A stretch of 64,000 bases of DNA, from contig CAZLYK010000003.1 of assembly GCA_964563495.1 (NCBI GenBank), positions 17,103 to 81,102 of the forward strand, written 5' to 3'. Shown piece after piece: positions 1 to 10,255 of this stretch. Numbering within the stretch: position 1 is the first letter of the stretch; every line of letters starts with the position of its first letter. The translations under genes and the position numbers were made by a program. The notes under the pieces are model-generated. The model saw nothing but the letters and a program-made list of their open reading frames with translations, did not search any database and had not been told where the DNA came from. Source of the DNA: CAZLYK01 sp964563495 (GTDB lineage Bacteria > Acidobacteriota > Blastocatellia > RBC074).

Positions 1-33
1 CTACATCCCTATCAGAAAACTGAGAGAGCGAAT

Positions 34-1368
34 ATGAGAGAGAATGCGATTAGTGAATATCATACAAACCTGGCCACTGACGAAGGTCTGACGCCGGAAC
101 TTTTTACTCGGTTGAAAGGCTGGATGAGCGCGGCGCGGATGTTGTACGGCAAGCGCGAGCTGGGGATATCGCTTCGCCCGCATTTTTTGACCCGGGGTCA
201 GTACGATTTACTGGTGGACAGGTCGCAGGTATTGGTGAGGGCCTTTGACAAAGTCGCCCTGGCCATGCTGGAAGCTCCGGTTTTGATGGACCGGGTGGGT
301 TTGCGGGAGCGTGAGCGCCGGTTGGCGCTGGTCAACCCGGGGTATCCATTACCGGCGATCAACACGCGGCTTGATGCATTTATCAGGGGCGATCAAATCA
401 AGTTCGTCGAATTCAACGCAGAGAACCCATCGAGTCTCATGGATCAGGCCGGGTTGAATCAGATTCTCTTTGAGATTCGCGCTCTACAGATTCTGGCTGA
501 GCGCTATCGCATGCGGCAGTTCACGCCGGTGGCGAGCCTGGTCAGCTCTCTGCTCAACACCTTCCACGAATGGGGAGGGGTCGGCGCACCGAATGTCGCG
601 ATTCTCGATTGGGCCGATCTGCCGACGCTGCACGAATTCGTCCTGCTCCGTAATTACTTCGTCGGCTGTGGAATACCGACGATTATCTGCACTCCGGATG
701 AGCTGGAATACGGCCATGGACGCCTGCGACGCGGCGATTTCCGCATCGACCTGGTCTATAAGCGGATCATCATCCACGAATTTCTGGACCGTTATCAAGA
801 TGATCATCCGCTGATTCGGGCCTATACGCACGGCTCGGTCTGTCTGATTAATCCCTTTCGCTGCAAGATGCTCCACAAGAAAGCCGGCTTTGAGATGCTG
901 ACCGACGATGCTCATGATCGATGGTTCACCGCCGAGGAGCTCGGAGTTATCCACCAATGTGTGCCGTGGACCCGTCGCCTGTTCGAACGCAAGACCATTT
1001 ACCGAGGGCTGGAGATCGACCTGATCGAATACATCAGGAAAAATCGCGCCGATTTCATCCTCAAGCCGAACGACGATTATGGAGGGCACGGCATCTACTT
1101 CGGCAATCTCGCCGGCGTCTCTGAATGGGATTCATATCTGGACGACGCTTTGACCGGCGATTACGTGGTTCAGGAAAGGATCGACCTGCAGACCGAAGAC
1201 TTTCCCATATTTAATGAGCGGGAGTGGAGCTTGCAGCCGATGTATGTCGATACGAACCCATTCATTTTTCGCGGCAAAGTCGATGGCGCCATGGTTCGGT
1301 TGTCCGATTCTCCGATCGTCAACGTCACTTCGGGCGGGGGCGAAACGGGCTTTTTTGTTCTGGAATAG
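34..1368 (+). CDS. Circularly permuted ATP-grasp family protein
   Basis: The 444-aa protein ends with features of the circularly permuted ATP-grasp group (glutathionylspermidine-synthase-like): a late ILKPNDDYGGHG segment (about residues 341-352) resembling the nucleotide-binding Lys and Gly-rich loop, VVQERI about 30 residues later, and a terminal NVTSGGGETG motif. Such enzymes ligate a carboxylate to an amine using ATP; the substrate here is unknown. No signal peptide or membrane segment is visible. It lies about 210 bp upstream of the hydrogenase small subunit on the same strand, with only a possible 45-codon ORF between, so cotranscription is possible. The ATG at 34 is the first in frame; an upstream promoter would be outside the window. 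Family assignment is fairly sure, function is not. Confidence 0.7.
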   Translation: MRENAISEYHTNLATDEGLTPELFTRLKGWMSAARMLYGKRELGISLRPHFLTRGQYDLLVDRSQVLVRAFDKVALAMLEAPVLMDRVGLRERERRLALVNPGYPLPAINTRLDAFIRGDQIKFVEFNAENPSSLMDQAGLNQILFEIRALQILAERYRMRQFTPVASLVSSLLNTFHEWGGVGAPNVAILDWADLPTLHEFVLLRNYFVGCGIPTIICTPDELEYGHGRLRRGDFRIDLVYKRIIIHEFLDRYQDDHPLIRAYTHGSVCLINPFRCKMLHKKAGFEMLTDDAHDRWFTAEELGVIHQCVPWTRRLFERKTIYRGLEIDLIEYIRKNRADFILKPNDDYGGHGIYFGNLAGVSEWDSYLDDALTGDYVVQERIDLQTEDFPIFNEREWSLQPMYVDTNPFIFRGKVDGAMVRLSDSPIVNVTSGGGETGFFVLE

Positions 1369-1380
1369 ATATTTTTGACT

Positions 1381-1518
1381 GTGCATAAATCCCCAGATCT
1401 TGTGAGTAATAATGCGCACGAAGTGAATTTTTACGTCCCGCCTTTGATATCCCAGCCTGAAGAAGATCCGGAACGGGTGTTGCATGGGCTAATTGAGCAG
1501 TTCCGTGCAATGCTTTAA
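1381..1518 (+). CDS. Candidate 45-aa small ORF before the hydrogenase genes
   Basis: A GTG-initiated frame begins 13 bp after the ATP-grasp stop and ends 61 bp before the hydrogenase small-subunit ATG. It encodes an acidic, non-membrane peptide starting VHKSPDLVSN and ending LIEQFRAML. Amino acid composition looks protein-like and the spacing fits an operon, but there is no clear Shine-Dalgarno sequence and I do not recognise the peptide. It could be a genuine small gene or chance. Confidence 0.3.
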   Translation: MHKSPDLVSNNAHEVNFYVPPLISQPEEDPERVLHGLIEQFRAML

Positions 1519-1579
1519 ATAAGTGGCAGATCCTTATTGCCGATTTTTTTTCAATCCCAGATTCAGAAAAGGGGGGCCC

Positions 1580-2700
1580 ATGGCTGGTTCGACATCCACC
1601 ATTTGGCAGTCCATGCAATCGAAGGGATATTCCCGCCGCGACTTTATCCATTTCTGCACGGTAGCGGCAACGGTTGCTGGCATCGAAGCAACGGCCCTGA
1701 ACACGGTTGTCCAGGCATTTGAAAATAAACCCCGCCCACCTGTAGTCTGGCTGCATTTTCAGGAATGCACCTGCTGCAGTGAGTCATTTATCCGCTCATC
1801 GCATCCGATCGTCGCCGACATCCTGCTCGATTATCTATCGCTCGATTATACCGAAACATTGCAGGCCGCCGCGGGTCATCAGGCCGAAAAGTGTTATCAG
1901 GACACGATCAAGAAGTACCCGGGCCAGTATATTCTGGTGGTCGAGGGTTCGGTTCCGATGAAAGACGACGGTATCTACTGCATGATCGCCGGCCGGTCGG
2001 CGGAAGAGATCCTCAAGGAAGCGGCGAAAGACGCCGCGGTAGTGATTGCGTGGGGCAGTTGCGCCTCAAACGGATGCATCCAGAGCGCGAAACCGAATCC
2101 GACCAACGCGACTCCGATTCACAAGATTATCAACAAGCCGGTCATCAATGTTCCCGGCTGTCCCCCGATTGCCGACGTCATGACGGGCGTGGTCACGCAC
2201 CTGCTGGTCTTTGGCCGCCCGCCCTCACTCGACAACCAGGGTCGTCCGAAAGAGTTTTACGGTCGTCGAGTTCACGACACGTGTTACCGGCGGCCTTATT
2301 ACGACGCCGGCCTGTTCGTCGAATCGTGGGACGATGAGGCCGCGCGCAAGGGTTATTGCCTCTACAAGATGGGCTGCCGCGGCCCCGTTACCTACAACGC
2401 CTGTTCGGTCACCAAATGGAACGGAGGCGTCAGTTATCCGATTCAATCAGGTCACGGTTGCATCGGTTGCAGCGAGAACGGGTTCTGGGATAACGGCCCG
2501 TTCTACCAGCATCTGGCTTCGTTCCCGGGCTTTGGGATAGAGAGCACGGCCGATACGATCGGGACTGTTGCCGGTGTCGTGACGCTTGCGGGAGTGACAC
2601 TTCACGCAATCACCACGAACATCCGGAAGCACAAGTTGATCAAAGAAGAGGTTGTCGATTCGATCGAAACCGAAAAAGAAGTGGAAGGAGGTGATCAGCA

Positions 2701-2704
<4 letters not shown>
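1580..2704 (+). CDS. hyaA: [NiFe] hydrogenase small subunit, O2-tolerant group 1 type
   Basis: This is the iron-sulfur electron-transfer subunit of a periplasm-facing uptake hydrogenase (374 aa from the ATG at 1580, which follows a G-rich ribosome-binding stretch). A twin-arginine signal (SRRDF, residues 18-22) predicts Tat export. The proximal-cluster motif is ECTCCSES with Cys63, Cys65 and Cys66, and Cys134 sits in DGIYC. Together with Cys161 or Cys166 and Cys194 this gives the two supernumerary cysteines of the [4Fe-3S] cluster known from E. coli Hyd-1 and Ralstonia MBH. His232, Cys235, Cys260 and Cys266 fit the distal cluster; Cys275, Cys294 and Cys297 fit the medial cluster. A hydrophobic helix (about 325-345) near the C terminus is the usual membrane anchor. 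The stop overlaps the start of the large-subunit gene (ATGA-type overlap). Confidence 0.95.
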
Positions 2705-4416
<1,712 letters not shown>

Positions 4417-4427
4417 GGAGGCGCACC

Positions 4428-5162
4428 ATGTCGACGAGACCTGAAGCAATTTTCGAAGCCTACCCGGTCCACCATGCGAGCTACAGGAAGATTTATGTCT
4501 GGGAATTGCCAGTCAGAATCTACCATTGGCTCAATGCCTTGTGCGTCATCACGCTGAGCGTGACCGGCTATTTGATCGGTAAACCACTGGCCATCTCTTA
4601 CTCCAGCGAAGCCTATCAGCAGTACTGGTTCGGGACGGTCAGGTTCATTCACTTCGTTGCCGCGTTTATCTTCTTCTTTAATTTCCTGGCGAGAATTTAT
4701 TGGGGGTTTGTCGGTAACGAACATGCTCGCTGGAGTAATTTCATCCCATTCAGCGGGTCGCAATGGCGGGAGATACGAGAAGTGTTGAGAGTCGATATCC
4801 TACAAACCAAATTGGGCGAGTTGATCACGATCGGTCACAACTCGCTGGCAGGTTTGATCTACTTTCTCTCATTTCTCGTCGCCCTGTTTCAGGCGATTAC
4901 CGGCTTCGCTCTCTATTCGAGTATGAGCAAATCGTTCTTCCCTCAACTCTTCGCCTGGATCGTGCCGCTGATGGGCGGCGATTTTGCCGTTCGCCAATGG
5001 CATCACGCGTTTATGTGGTTCTTTGTCGTCTTCATCATCGTCCATGTCTATCTGGTCGTTTATCACGATTATGTCGAAGGACGGGGAACAACCTCCTCGA
5101 TGGTCGGGGGGTGGAAATTCGAGCGGGATGATGAACTCAAACGGAAGCTGTCTCAGAAATGA
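4428..5162 (+). CDS. hyaC: Ni/Fe-hydrogenase b-type cytochrome subunit
   Basis: A 244-aa integral membrane dihaem cytochrome b that accepts electrons from the small subunit and passes them to quinone. The ATG at 4428 is preceded by AGGAGG at ideal distance. Four hydrophobic segments are visible (about residues 35-50, 70-95, 135-165 and 190-215), with candidate haem-ligand histidines in RIYHW, RFIHF, IGHNS, QWHHA and IIVHV. The E. coli HyaC and Ralstonia HoxZ proteins have about the same length and His pattern. Its presence supports a respiratory, energy-conserving hydrogenase rather than a soluble one. Confidence 0.92.
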   Translation: MSTRPEAIFEAYPVHHASYRKIYVWELPVRIYHWLNALCVITLSVTGYLIGKPLAISYSSEAYQQYWFGTVRFIHFVAAFIFFFNFLARIYWGFVGNEHARWSNFIPFSGSQWREIREVLRVDILQTKLGELITIGHNSLAGLIYFLSFLVALFQAITGFALYSSMSKSFFPQLFAWIVPLMGGDFAVRQWHHAFMWFFVVFIIVHVYLVVYHDYVEGRGTTSSMVGGWKFERDDELKRKLSQK

Positions 5163-5613
5163 GGGTGCATCCGGCGCTCTCATCCTCGGCATCGGCAACG
5201 TGCTCATGGGGGATGAGGGCGTCGGGGTCCGGGTCGTCGAGGAGTTGCAAAAAGCTTCACTGCCCGTCGGGGTGGAATGCCTGGACGGTGGGACGGGCAG
5301 TTTTTTGCTGCTCGACCCGATGCAGCGGGTAAAGAAGGTGATCCTGATTGACGCGACCGTGGACAGCGAGACGGTGGGGACGGTCCGCCGGCTGGAGCCG
5401 CGTTTTTCAAAAGATTACCCGCGCACCCTGACCGCGCACGATATCGGATTGAAGGATTTGATCGATGCCTTCTACCTGCTCGGCGAAGCGCCGGAGGTAG
5501 TTTTGTATGCGATCTCGATTCCGGCGCTCCGGGAAATGAGTCTCGAACTTTCGCCCGAAGTCAGCGCGGCCGTGCCGCGAATCGCGAAGCTGGTTCGAGC
5601 CGAGATTGAATAG
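5128..5613 (+). CDS. hyaD: Hydrogenase maturation endopeptidase (HyaD/HybD, peptidase M52)
   Basis: Nickel-dependent check-point protease that removes the C-terminal tail of the large subunit. The core begins ILGIGNVLMGDEGVG; the Glu of GDEG, the Asp of LIDATVD and the His of TAHDIG are the three metal ligands known in HybD. Start codons at 5128 and 5131 are both possible, giving 160-161 aa and about 30 bp overlap with the cytochrome gene; no later ATG precedes the conserved Gly motif. The next gene, hypA, starts 7 bp after the stop. Unlike E. coli hya and Ralstonia hox clusters, no HyaE/HyaF-like chaperone gene follows. Confidence 0.92.
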   Translation: MMNSNGSCLRNEGASGALILGIGNVLMGDEGVGVRVVEELQKASLPVGVECLDGGTGSFLLLDPMQRVKKVILIDATVDSETVGTVRRLEPRFSKDYPRTLTAHDIGLKDLIDAFYLLGEAPEVVLYAISIPALREMSLELSPEVSAAVPRIAKLVRAEIE

Positions 5614-5620
5614 TAGAAGA

Positions 5621-5962
5621 ATGCACGAAATGTCGATCATTCAGGGCGTGCTGGAAATTGCCGAAGGCGAGGCGCGTAAACACGGCGCCGCAAGGATCAA
5701 TGAGATCAAGCTCAGACTCGGTGAATTTTGCGGGGTTGTCCGTGAGGCGCTGGATTTTGCTTTCGAGGCTTTGAAGCGGGGCACGCTGGCTGCGGATGCC
5801 AGGTTGAATATCGAGACGATTGAGCTGGTCGTCGAATGTCCGGATTGTGCTCTGGTCGAGACCTTGAAAGGCGAAATCAGTTTTATCTGTCCGCGATGCG
5901 GTGGGTTATTGAAGATCATCACCGGGCGCGAGATGCAGATCGAATATATTGATTTGGATTGA
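5621..5962 (+). CDS. hypA: Hydrogenase nickel incorporation protein HypA
   Basis: A 113-aa metallochaperone that delivers nickel to the large subunit with HypB. It begins with the invariant MHE nickel-binding motif, which decides the start at 5621, and carries a structural zinc site made of CPDC and CPRC separated by about 16 residues (roughly positions 73-92). Length is standard. It lies 7 bp after the protease gene and 14 bp before hypB, so these are surely cotranscribed. Confidence 0.95.
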   Translation: MHEMSIIQGVLEIAEGEARKHGAARINEIKLRLGEFCGVVREALDFAFEALKRGTLAADARLNIETIELVVECPDCALVETLKGEISFICPRCGGLLKIITGREMQIEYIDLD

Positions 5963-5976
5963 ATTGAGGTGATTGG

Positions 5977-6648
5977 ATGCATCAGGTTAATCTGGAGACC
6001 GATATGCTGGAGATGAATCAACATCTCGCCGAGGAGAACGCGGAGATCTTCCGGAAGCAGGGCGTTTTCGTCATGAATCTCATGTCGGCGCCGGGCGCGG
6101 GAAAGACATCGATCCTCGAACAGACGATTGGTCGGCTTAAGCAAGCTTGCCGGATCGGTGTGATCGAAGGCGATCTCGTCACGACCATCGATGCCGACCG
6201 GATCTCCGTACTCGGTGTACCTGCTTACCAGATAACTACCGGAACCGTCTGTCACCTGGACGCTCGAATGGTCCACAATGCGCTGCACACTTTTCCGATC
6301 AGCGGGTTGGACCTGCTGGTAATCGAGAATGTCGGCAACCTGGTCTGTCCGGCTGAGTTTAATTTGGGTGAAGATCTGAAAGTCATGGTCTACAGCGTAG
6401 TCGAGGGTGCCGAGAAGCCGATGAAGTATCCGGTCATGTTTCACGAAGCGGAGGCCGTCCTGCTCAATAAAATCGACCTCCTGCCTTATTCGGGCGTCAG
6501 CCTGGAAGATCTGCGGCGCAATGTACTCGCGGTCAACCCGCGCGCTCAGATCATTCCCGTCTCCTGCCGAACCGGTGAGGGTGTCGATCAGTGGATCGAC
6601 TGGCTGAAAGGAAGAATAGACAGGGTTAACCGGATTTCACCGGATTAA
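5977..6648 (+). CDS. hypB: Hydrogenase nickel incorporation GTPase HypB
   Basis: GTPase that drives nickel insertion with HypA; 223 aa. Visible motifs are the P-loop SAPGAGKTS, the metal-binding GTVCHLDA region, ENVGNLVCP and NKIDL (guanine specificity). The N terminus lacks the His-rich nickel-storage stretch seen in some HypB proteins. The last 12 residues (from GRIDRV to SPD) are read through the left arm of a dispersed palindromic repeat starting near 6615, so the natural C terminus appears to have been replaced or extended by repeat sequence. Confidence 0.95.
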   Translation: MHQVNLETDMLEMNQHLAEENAEIFRKQGVFVMNLMSAPGAGKTSILEQTIGRLKQACRIGVIEGDLVTTIDADRISVLGVPAYQITTGTVCHLDARMVHNALHTFPISGLDLLVIENVGNLVCPAEFNLGEDLKVMVYSVVEGAEKPMKYPVMFHEAEAVLLNKIDLLPYSGVSLEDLRRNVLAVNPRAQIIPVSCRTGEGVDQWIDWLKGRIDRVNRISPD

Positions 6649-6716
6649 ACAGGATCAAAGGCAGCAGAAAAAATCCGGTTCAATCCGGTGAAATCCTGTC
6701 GATCCTGTCTATTTTT
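6615..6716. repeat. Dispersed palindromic repeat, copy 1 (hypB/hypF)
   Basis: Left arm AATAGACAGGGTTAACCGGA is answered by the right arm ending in CGATCCTGTCTATTTTT, with ACCGGATTAAACAGGATC and AATCCGGT between. The two arms pair imperfectly over about 40 bp. The left arm encodes the end of HypB; the right arm ends 1 bp before the hypF ATG. Confidence 0.85.
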
Positions 6717-6717
6717 G

Positions 6718-9030
6718 ATGATGAACACGAGTCCTCGATTACAACCCGGTGAGCGGTTGCGAATGGTGATCCGCGGCGCGGTGCAGGGAGTTGGCTTTCG
6801 CCCGTTTATCTATCGCCTGGCGACCGGATTGGGGTTATCGGGATGGGTCAGGAATTCGTCACAAGGAGTCTTGATAGAGGTCGAGGGTGCGAGGGAGAGG
6901 TTGGAGGCTTTTTTGCTGGGGATCGAGAGGGAGAGGCCGCCGCGGTCATTCATTCACAGCCTCGAATCGGCTTTCCTGGATCCAGTGGGATTGACCGGTT
7001 TCAAAATCCTGGAGAGTGCCGAGAGCGGCGCAAAGACCGTCCTCGTCCTGCCCGACATCGCGACTTGTCCGGATTGCCTGGGTGAAGTCTTCGATCCCGC
7101 TGACCGCCGCTATCTTTATCCATTCACCAATTGCACCAACTGCGGGCCGCGTTTCAGCATTATCGAAGCCCTGCCGTATGACCGCGTGAACACGACCATG
7201 AAGAAATTCACCATGTGTCAGGCATGTGCGGCAGAGTACCATGATCCGCTCGATCGAAGATTCCACGCGCAGCCGAATGCCTGTCCCGAGTGCGGTCCTC
7301 AACTGGAGTTGTGGGACAGGGCAGGAAAGATTCTCTCCCGGCGCGGTGCGGCGCTGATCGGGGCCGCCGAGGCGATCCGCCGCGGCGAGATCGTGGCGGT
7401 CAAGGGGTTGGGCGGATTTCATCTGATGGTCGACGGCCGCAACCACGCGGCGATCGATCGGTTGCGACGGCGCAAGCATCGTGAAGAGAAGCCGTTTGCG
7501 CTCATGTGCCCGTCGGTCAAACAGATTGAGAGTAACTGCCGGGTCTCAGAGATCGAGCGCCGTCTATTGCTTTCGCCGGAATCGCCGATCGTCCTGCTCG
7601 AACGAGCATCGACAATTCCAAATCGCCACTCAGCCATCTCCAGGTCGGCAGCCCCGGGGAATCCGTATCTCGGCGTCATGTTGCCGTATACGCCGCTGCA
7701 CCATCTGCTGCTCTCAGAGCTCGACTTTCCGATCGTGGCGACGAGCGGCAATCTGACCGATGAGCCGATTTGCACAGACGAACTGGAGGCGCTCGAAAGG
7801 CTGAGCGGGATCGCGGACCTGTTGCTGGTTCATGATCGGCCGATTGCGCGGCATCTGGACGATTCGATCGTCCGCGTCATGGCCGGCCGTGAGCTGGTCA
7901 TGCGTCGCGCCCGCGGGTATGCGCCGCTGCCGCTTCATTTAAGTCAAGCCATGCCGCCGGTGCTCGCCACCGGCGCAGATTTGAAGAGCGCGATTGCGAT
8001 CTCGGTCGGGAATGATGTCTTCATCAGCCAGCACATCGGCGACCTGGAAACCGCGCCGGCTGATGAGGCCTTTCGGCGAGTCACCGAAGACTTTGAAAAG
8101 CTCTACGATTTCCAGCCTTCCCGTGTCGCGTGTGATTTGCATCCGGATTACCGCTCGACCAGGTTCGCCGAATCTCTGGGGAGGAAGGTCGAGCATATTC
8201 AACATCATTGCGCGCACGTCGCGGCGTGTATGGCCGAGAACGAGATTTGGGGGTCGGCGCTGGGTGTCGCCTGGGACGGAACCGGATACGGGCTGGACGG
8301 GACCATCTGGGGCGGCGAGTTTTTGCAGGCCGCCGGCGGGGATTTTCATCGTGTCGCGCATCTTCGTACTTTCCCGCTGCCCGGTGGCGAGAGAGCCGTG
8401 AGGGAGCCGCGCCGGATTGCAATCGGGATGCTCTATCAAATCTACGGCGCCCGGCTGTTCGAGATGGAGGACCTGGCGCCGCTCAAAACATTGACTACTC
8501 ACGAGCGCGGAATCCTGCGGACCATGCTGGAGCGCAAGGTCAATACGCCGCTGACCTCGAGCGCCGGCCGGCTCTTCGATGCCGTGGCCGCGATCACGGG
8601 CCTGCGCCAGACAGCCAGGTTCGAGGGGCAGGCCGCGATGGAGCTGGAATTTGCGCTCGGAGGCATGATCGACAATGAGACCTATCCATTCGAGATCGGG
8701 CCCGAAACGGGGCCGGGTTCTGCCGGAGTGATCGATTGGGAACCGATGATTCGCGCGATCCTGGATCACGTCGCTGACCATATTTCGATCGCTCAGATCT
8801 CGGCGCGCTTTCACAACACGCTGGTCGAATCGATCATCGCGGTCGCGCGATTGACGGGCGAAGAGCGGATTTGCCTGTCCGGAGGCTGTTTTCAGAACAG
8901 GTATCTGACCGAGAGGGCAATCTCTCGTTTGCGCGAGGTCGGCCTGCGTCCTTACTGGCACCAGCGCATTCCGCCCAACGATGGAGGGATTGCGCTCGGC
9001 CAGGTTGTCGCGGCCGCTGGGATAATCTGA
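6718..9030 (+). CDS. hypF: Carbamoyltransferase HypF
   Basis: Makes the cyanide ligand precursor: it converts carbamoyl phosphate to carbamoyl-adenylate and transfers the carbamoyl group to the HypE C-terminal cysteine. Domain order in the 770-aa protein is standard: N-terminal acylphosphatase-like domain (GAVQGVGFRPF, then GWVRNSSQG), two Cys4 zinc fingers (CPDC/CTNC and CQAC/CPEC), a YrdC-like domain (VKGLGGFHL onward) and a Kae1-like domain (HHCAHVAACMAE, DGTGYG, IWGGEF). An in-frame extension upstream runs into the repeat, so the start at 6718 (or 6721), just after the repeat, is preferred. Confidence 0.95.
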   Translation: MMNTSPRLQPGERLRMVIRGAVQGVGFRPFIYRLATGLGLSGWVRNSSQGVLIEVEGARERLEAFLLGIERERPPRSFIHSLESAFLDPVGLTGFKILESAESGAKTVLVLPDIATCPDCLGEVFDPADRRYLYPFTNCTNCGPRFSIIEALPYDRVNTTMKKFTMCQACAAEYHDPLDRRFHAQPNACPECGPQLELWDRAGKILSRRGAALIGAAEAIRRGEIVAVKGLGGFHLMVDGRNHAAIDRLRRRKHREEKPFALMCPSVKQIESNCRVSEIERRLLLSPESPIVLLERASTIPNRHSAISRSAAPGNPYLGVMLPYTPLHHLLLSELDFPIVATSGNLTDEPICTDELEALERLSGIADLLLVHDRPIARHLDDSIVRVMAGRELVMRRARGYAPLPLHLSQAMPPVLATGADLKSAIAISVGNDVFISQHIGDLETAPADEAFRRVTEDFEKLYDFQPSRVACDLHPDYRSTRFAESLGRKVEHIQHHCAHVAACMAENEIWGSALGVAWDGTGYGLDGTIWGGEFLQAAGGDFHRVAHLRTFPLPGGERAVREPRRIAIGMLYQIYGARLFEMEDLAPLKTLTTHERGILRTMLERKVNTPLTSSAGRLFDAVAAITGLRQTARFEGQAAMELEFALGGMIDNETYPFEIGPETGPGSAGVIDWEPMIRAILDHVADHISIAQISARFHNTLVESIIAVARLTGEERICLSGGCFQNRYLTERAISRLREVGLRPYWHQRIPPNDGGIALGQVVAAAGII

Positions 9031-9075
9031 AAAATAGACAGGATCGACAAGATTTCAAAAGAGATTAAACAGGGA
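9031..9075. repeat. Dispersed palindromic repeat, copy 2 (partial)
   Basis: AAAATAGACAGGATCGACAA followed by a degenerate GATTAAACAGGG segment. Only the left arm of the family is recognisable. It lies directly after the hypF stop. Confidence 0.7.
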
Positions 9076-9105
9076 TAGAACCTGGCATTGAGGGGAAACA
9101 GGAAA

Positions 9106-10233
9106 ATGACCGGAGTTTTGCCAAATCAGCGGCCGATTGACCAGATCGATCCCGATCATTTGGAGCGGATCAAGGGGCTCAAGCACATGATCGGAAACAC
9201 GCCACTGCTGGCGATCAATTTTAAGTTCAGAGGCCGGCCGCGCGTCGTCTACGCCAAAGCCGAAAATCTCAATCTGACCGGCAGCATCAAGGATCGCATG
9301 GCCTATCACATTTTAAAGAGGGGGTATCAGGAAGGCATGATCCGGGAAGGCGACACGATCGCGGAGGCGACCAGCGGAAACACCGGCATCTCATTCTCGG
9401 CGATCGGACGCGCGCTTGGGCACCGGGTGGTGATCTTCATGCCCGACTGGATGAGCCAGGAGCGAGTCGCTTTGATTCGCAGCCTGGGGGCGGAGATCGT
9501 GCCGGTCAGCCGGGAGGAAGGCGGTTTCCTGGGCAGCATCAGGAAGACCGAGGCCCTGGCGAGTGGCGAAGATCGCGTCTTCCTGCCCCGCCAATTTTCG
9601 AATGAGGCGAACGTCGAGGCCCATGAGCAGACGACCGGCCCCGAGATCTGGTGGCAGCTCAACCATCTCGGGCTCGCGCCGGATGTCTTTGTCGCCGGGG
9701 TCGGCACCGGGGGGACGATCATGGGAGTCGGTCGCTATCTGCGCGACCGGCGGCCCTCAATCCGCCTGCACCCGGTCGAGCCGGCCGAGTCGCCGACTCT
9801 CTCGACCGGCCACAAAGTCGGCCAGCATCGGATTCAGGGCATCTCCGATGAGTTCATCCCATCTATTGTAGAGCTCGATCAACTCGATCATGTCATCGGC
9901 GTCAACGATGGCGACGCGATTCTCATGGCGCAGAATCTGGCGAGCTGTCTGGGTCTGGCAGTCGGCATCTCCTCCGGGGCCAATTTTATCGCCGCCTTGA
10001 TCGCGCAGAACGAGCTCGATGAAGATGCCGTCGCCGTCACCGTCTTCCCGGACAGCAACAAAAAATATCTGAGCACCGACCTGCTCAGAAGCGAGCCGGT
10101 CAGGGATGGCTATCTCTCGCCCGAGATCGAGTTGATCAGTTACCGGTCGTTCAAACGCGTCTGCAGCACCTGCTACGACCTGGACGACGTGCTGCAGACC
10201 TACCTGATCAACCAGCCCAGAGGGGTCAGTTGA
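9106..10233 (+). CDS. Cysteine synthase family PLP enzyme
   Basis: A 375-aa fold-type II PLP enzyme, related to O-acetylserine sulfhydrylase (CysK/CysM). The Schiff-base Lys lies in LTGSIKDR, the substrate loop is EATSGNTG, and the phosphate-binding loop is GVGTGGTIMGVG. About 40 extra residues at the C terminus contain CSTCYD, a possible metal or redox motif. The ATG at 9106 follows a purine-rich AGGGGAAACAGGAAA stretch. The gene sits between hypF and hypC in the hydrogenase maturation block. Cysteine supply for Fe-S clusters or sulfur chemistry is a plausible role, but that is inference. Confidence 0.88.
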   Translation: MTGVLPNQRPIDQIDPDHLERIKGLKHMIGNTPLLAINFKFRGRPRVVYAKAENLNLTGSIKDRMAYHILKRGYQEGMIREGDTIAEATSGNTGISFSAIGRALGHRVVIFMPDWMSQERVALIRSLGAEIVPVSREEGGFLGSIRKTEALASGEDRVFLPRQFSNEANVEAHEQTTGPEIWWQLNHLGLAPDVFVAGVGTGGTIMGVGRYLRDRRPSIRLHPVEPAESPTLSTGHKVGQHRIQGISDEFIPSIVELDQLDHVIGVNDGDAILMAQNLASCLGLAVGISSGANFIAALIAQNELDEDAVAVTVFPDSNKKYLSTDLLRSEPVRDGYLSPEIELISYRSFKRVCSTCYDLDDVLQTYLINQPRGVS

Positions 10234-10255
10234 TCAGGAGAATCGGGATTCATCT

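Noticed and set aside
1524..1541. TGGCAGATCCTTATTGCC, a sigma54-like site just upstream of the hydrogenase small-subunit gene
   Set aside because: GG and GC are 12 bp apart rather than the strict 10; sigma54 spacing does not tolerate two extra bases.
6688..6717. Extended HypF start reading MKSCRSC
   Set aside because: These codons lie in the repeat arm; the acylphosphatase domain begins well after ATG 6718.
9088..9105. TTG start extending the cysteine synthase by six residues
   Set aside because: ATG 9106 has the better purine-rich spacing and the extra residues are not part of the family N terminus.
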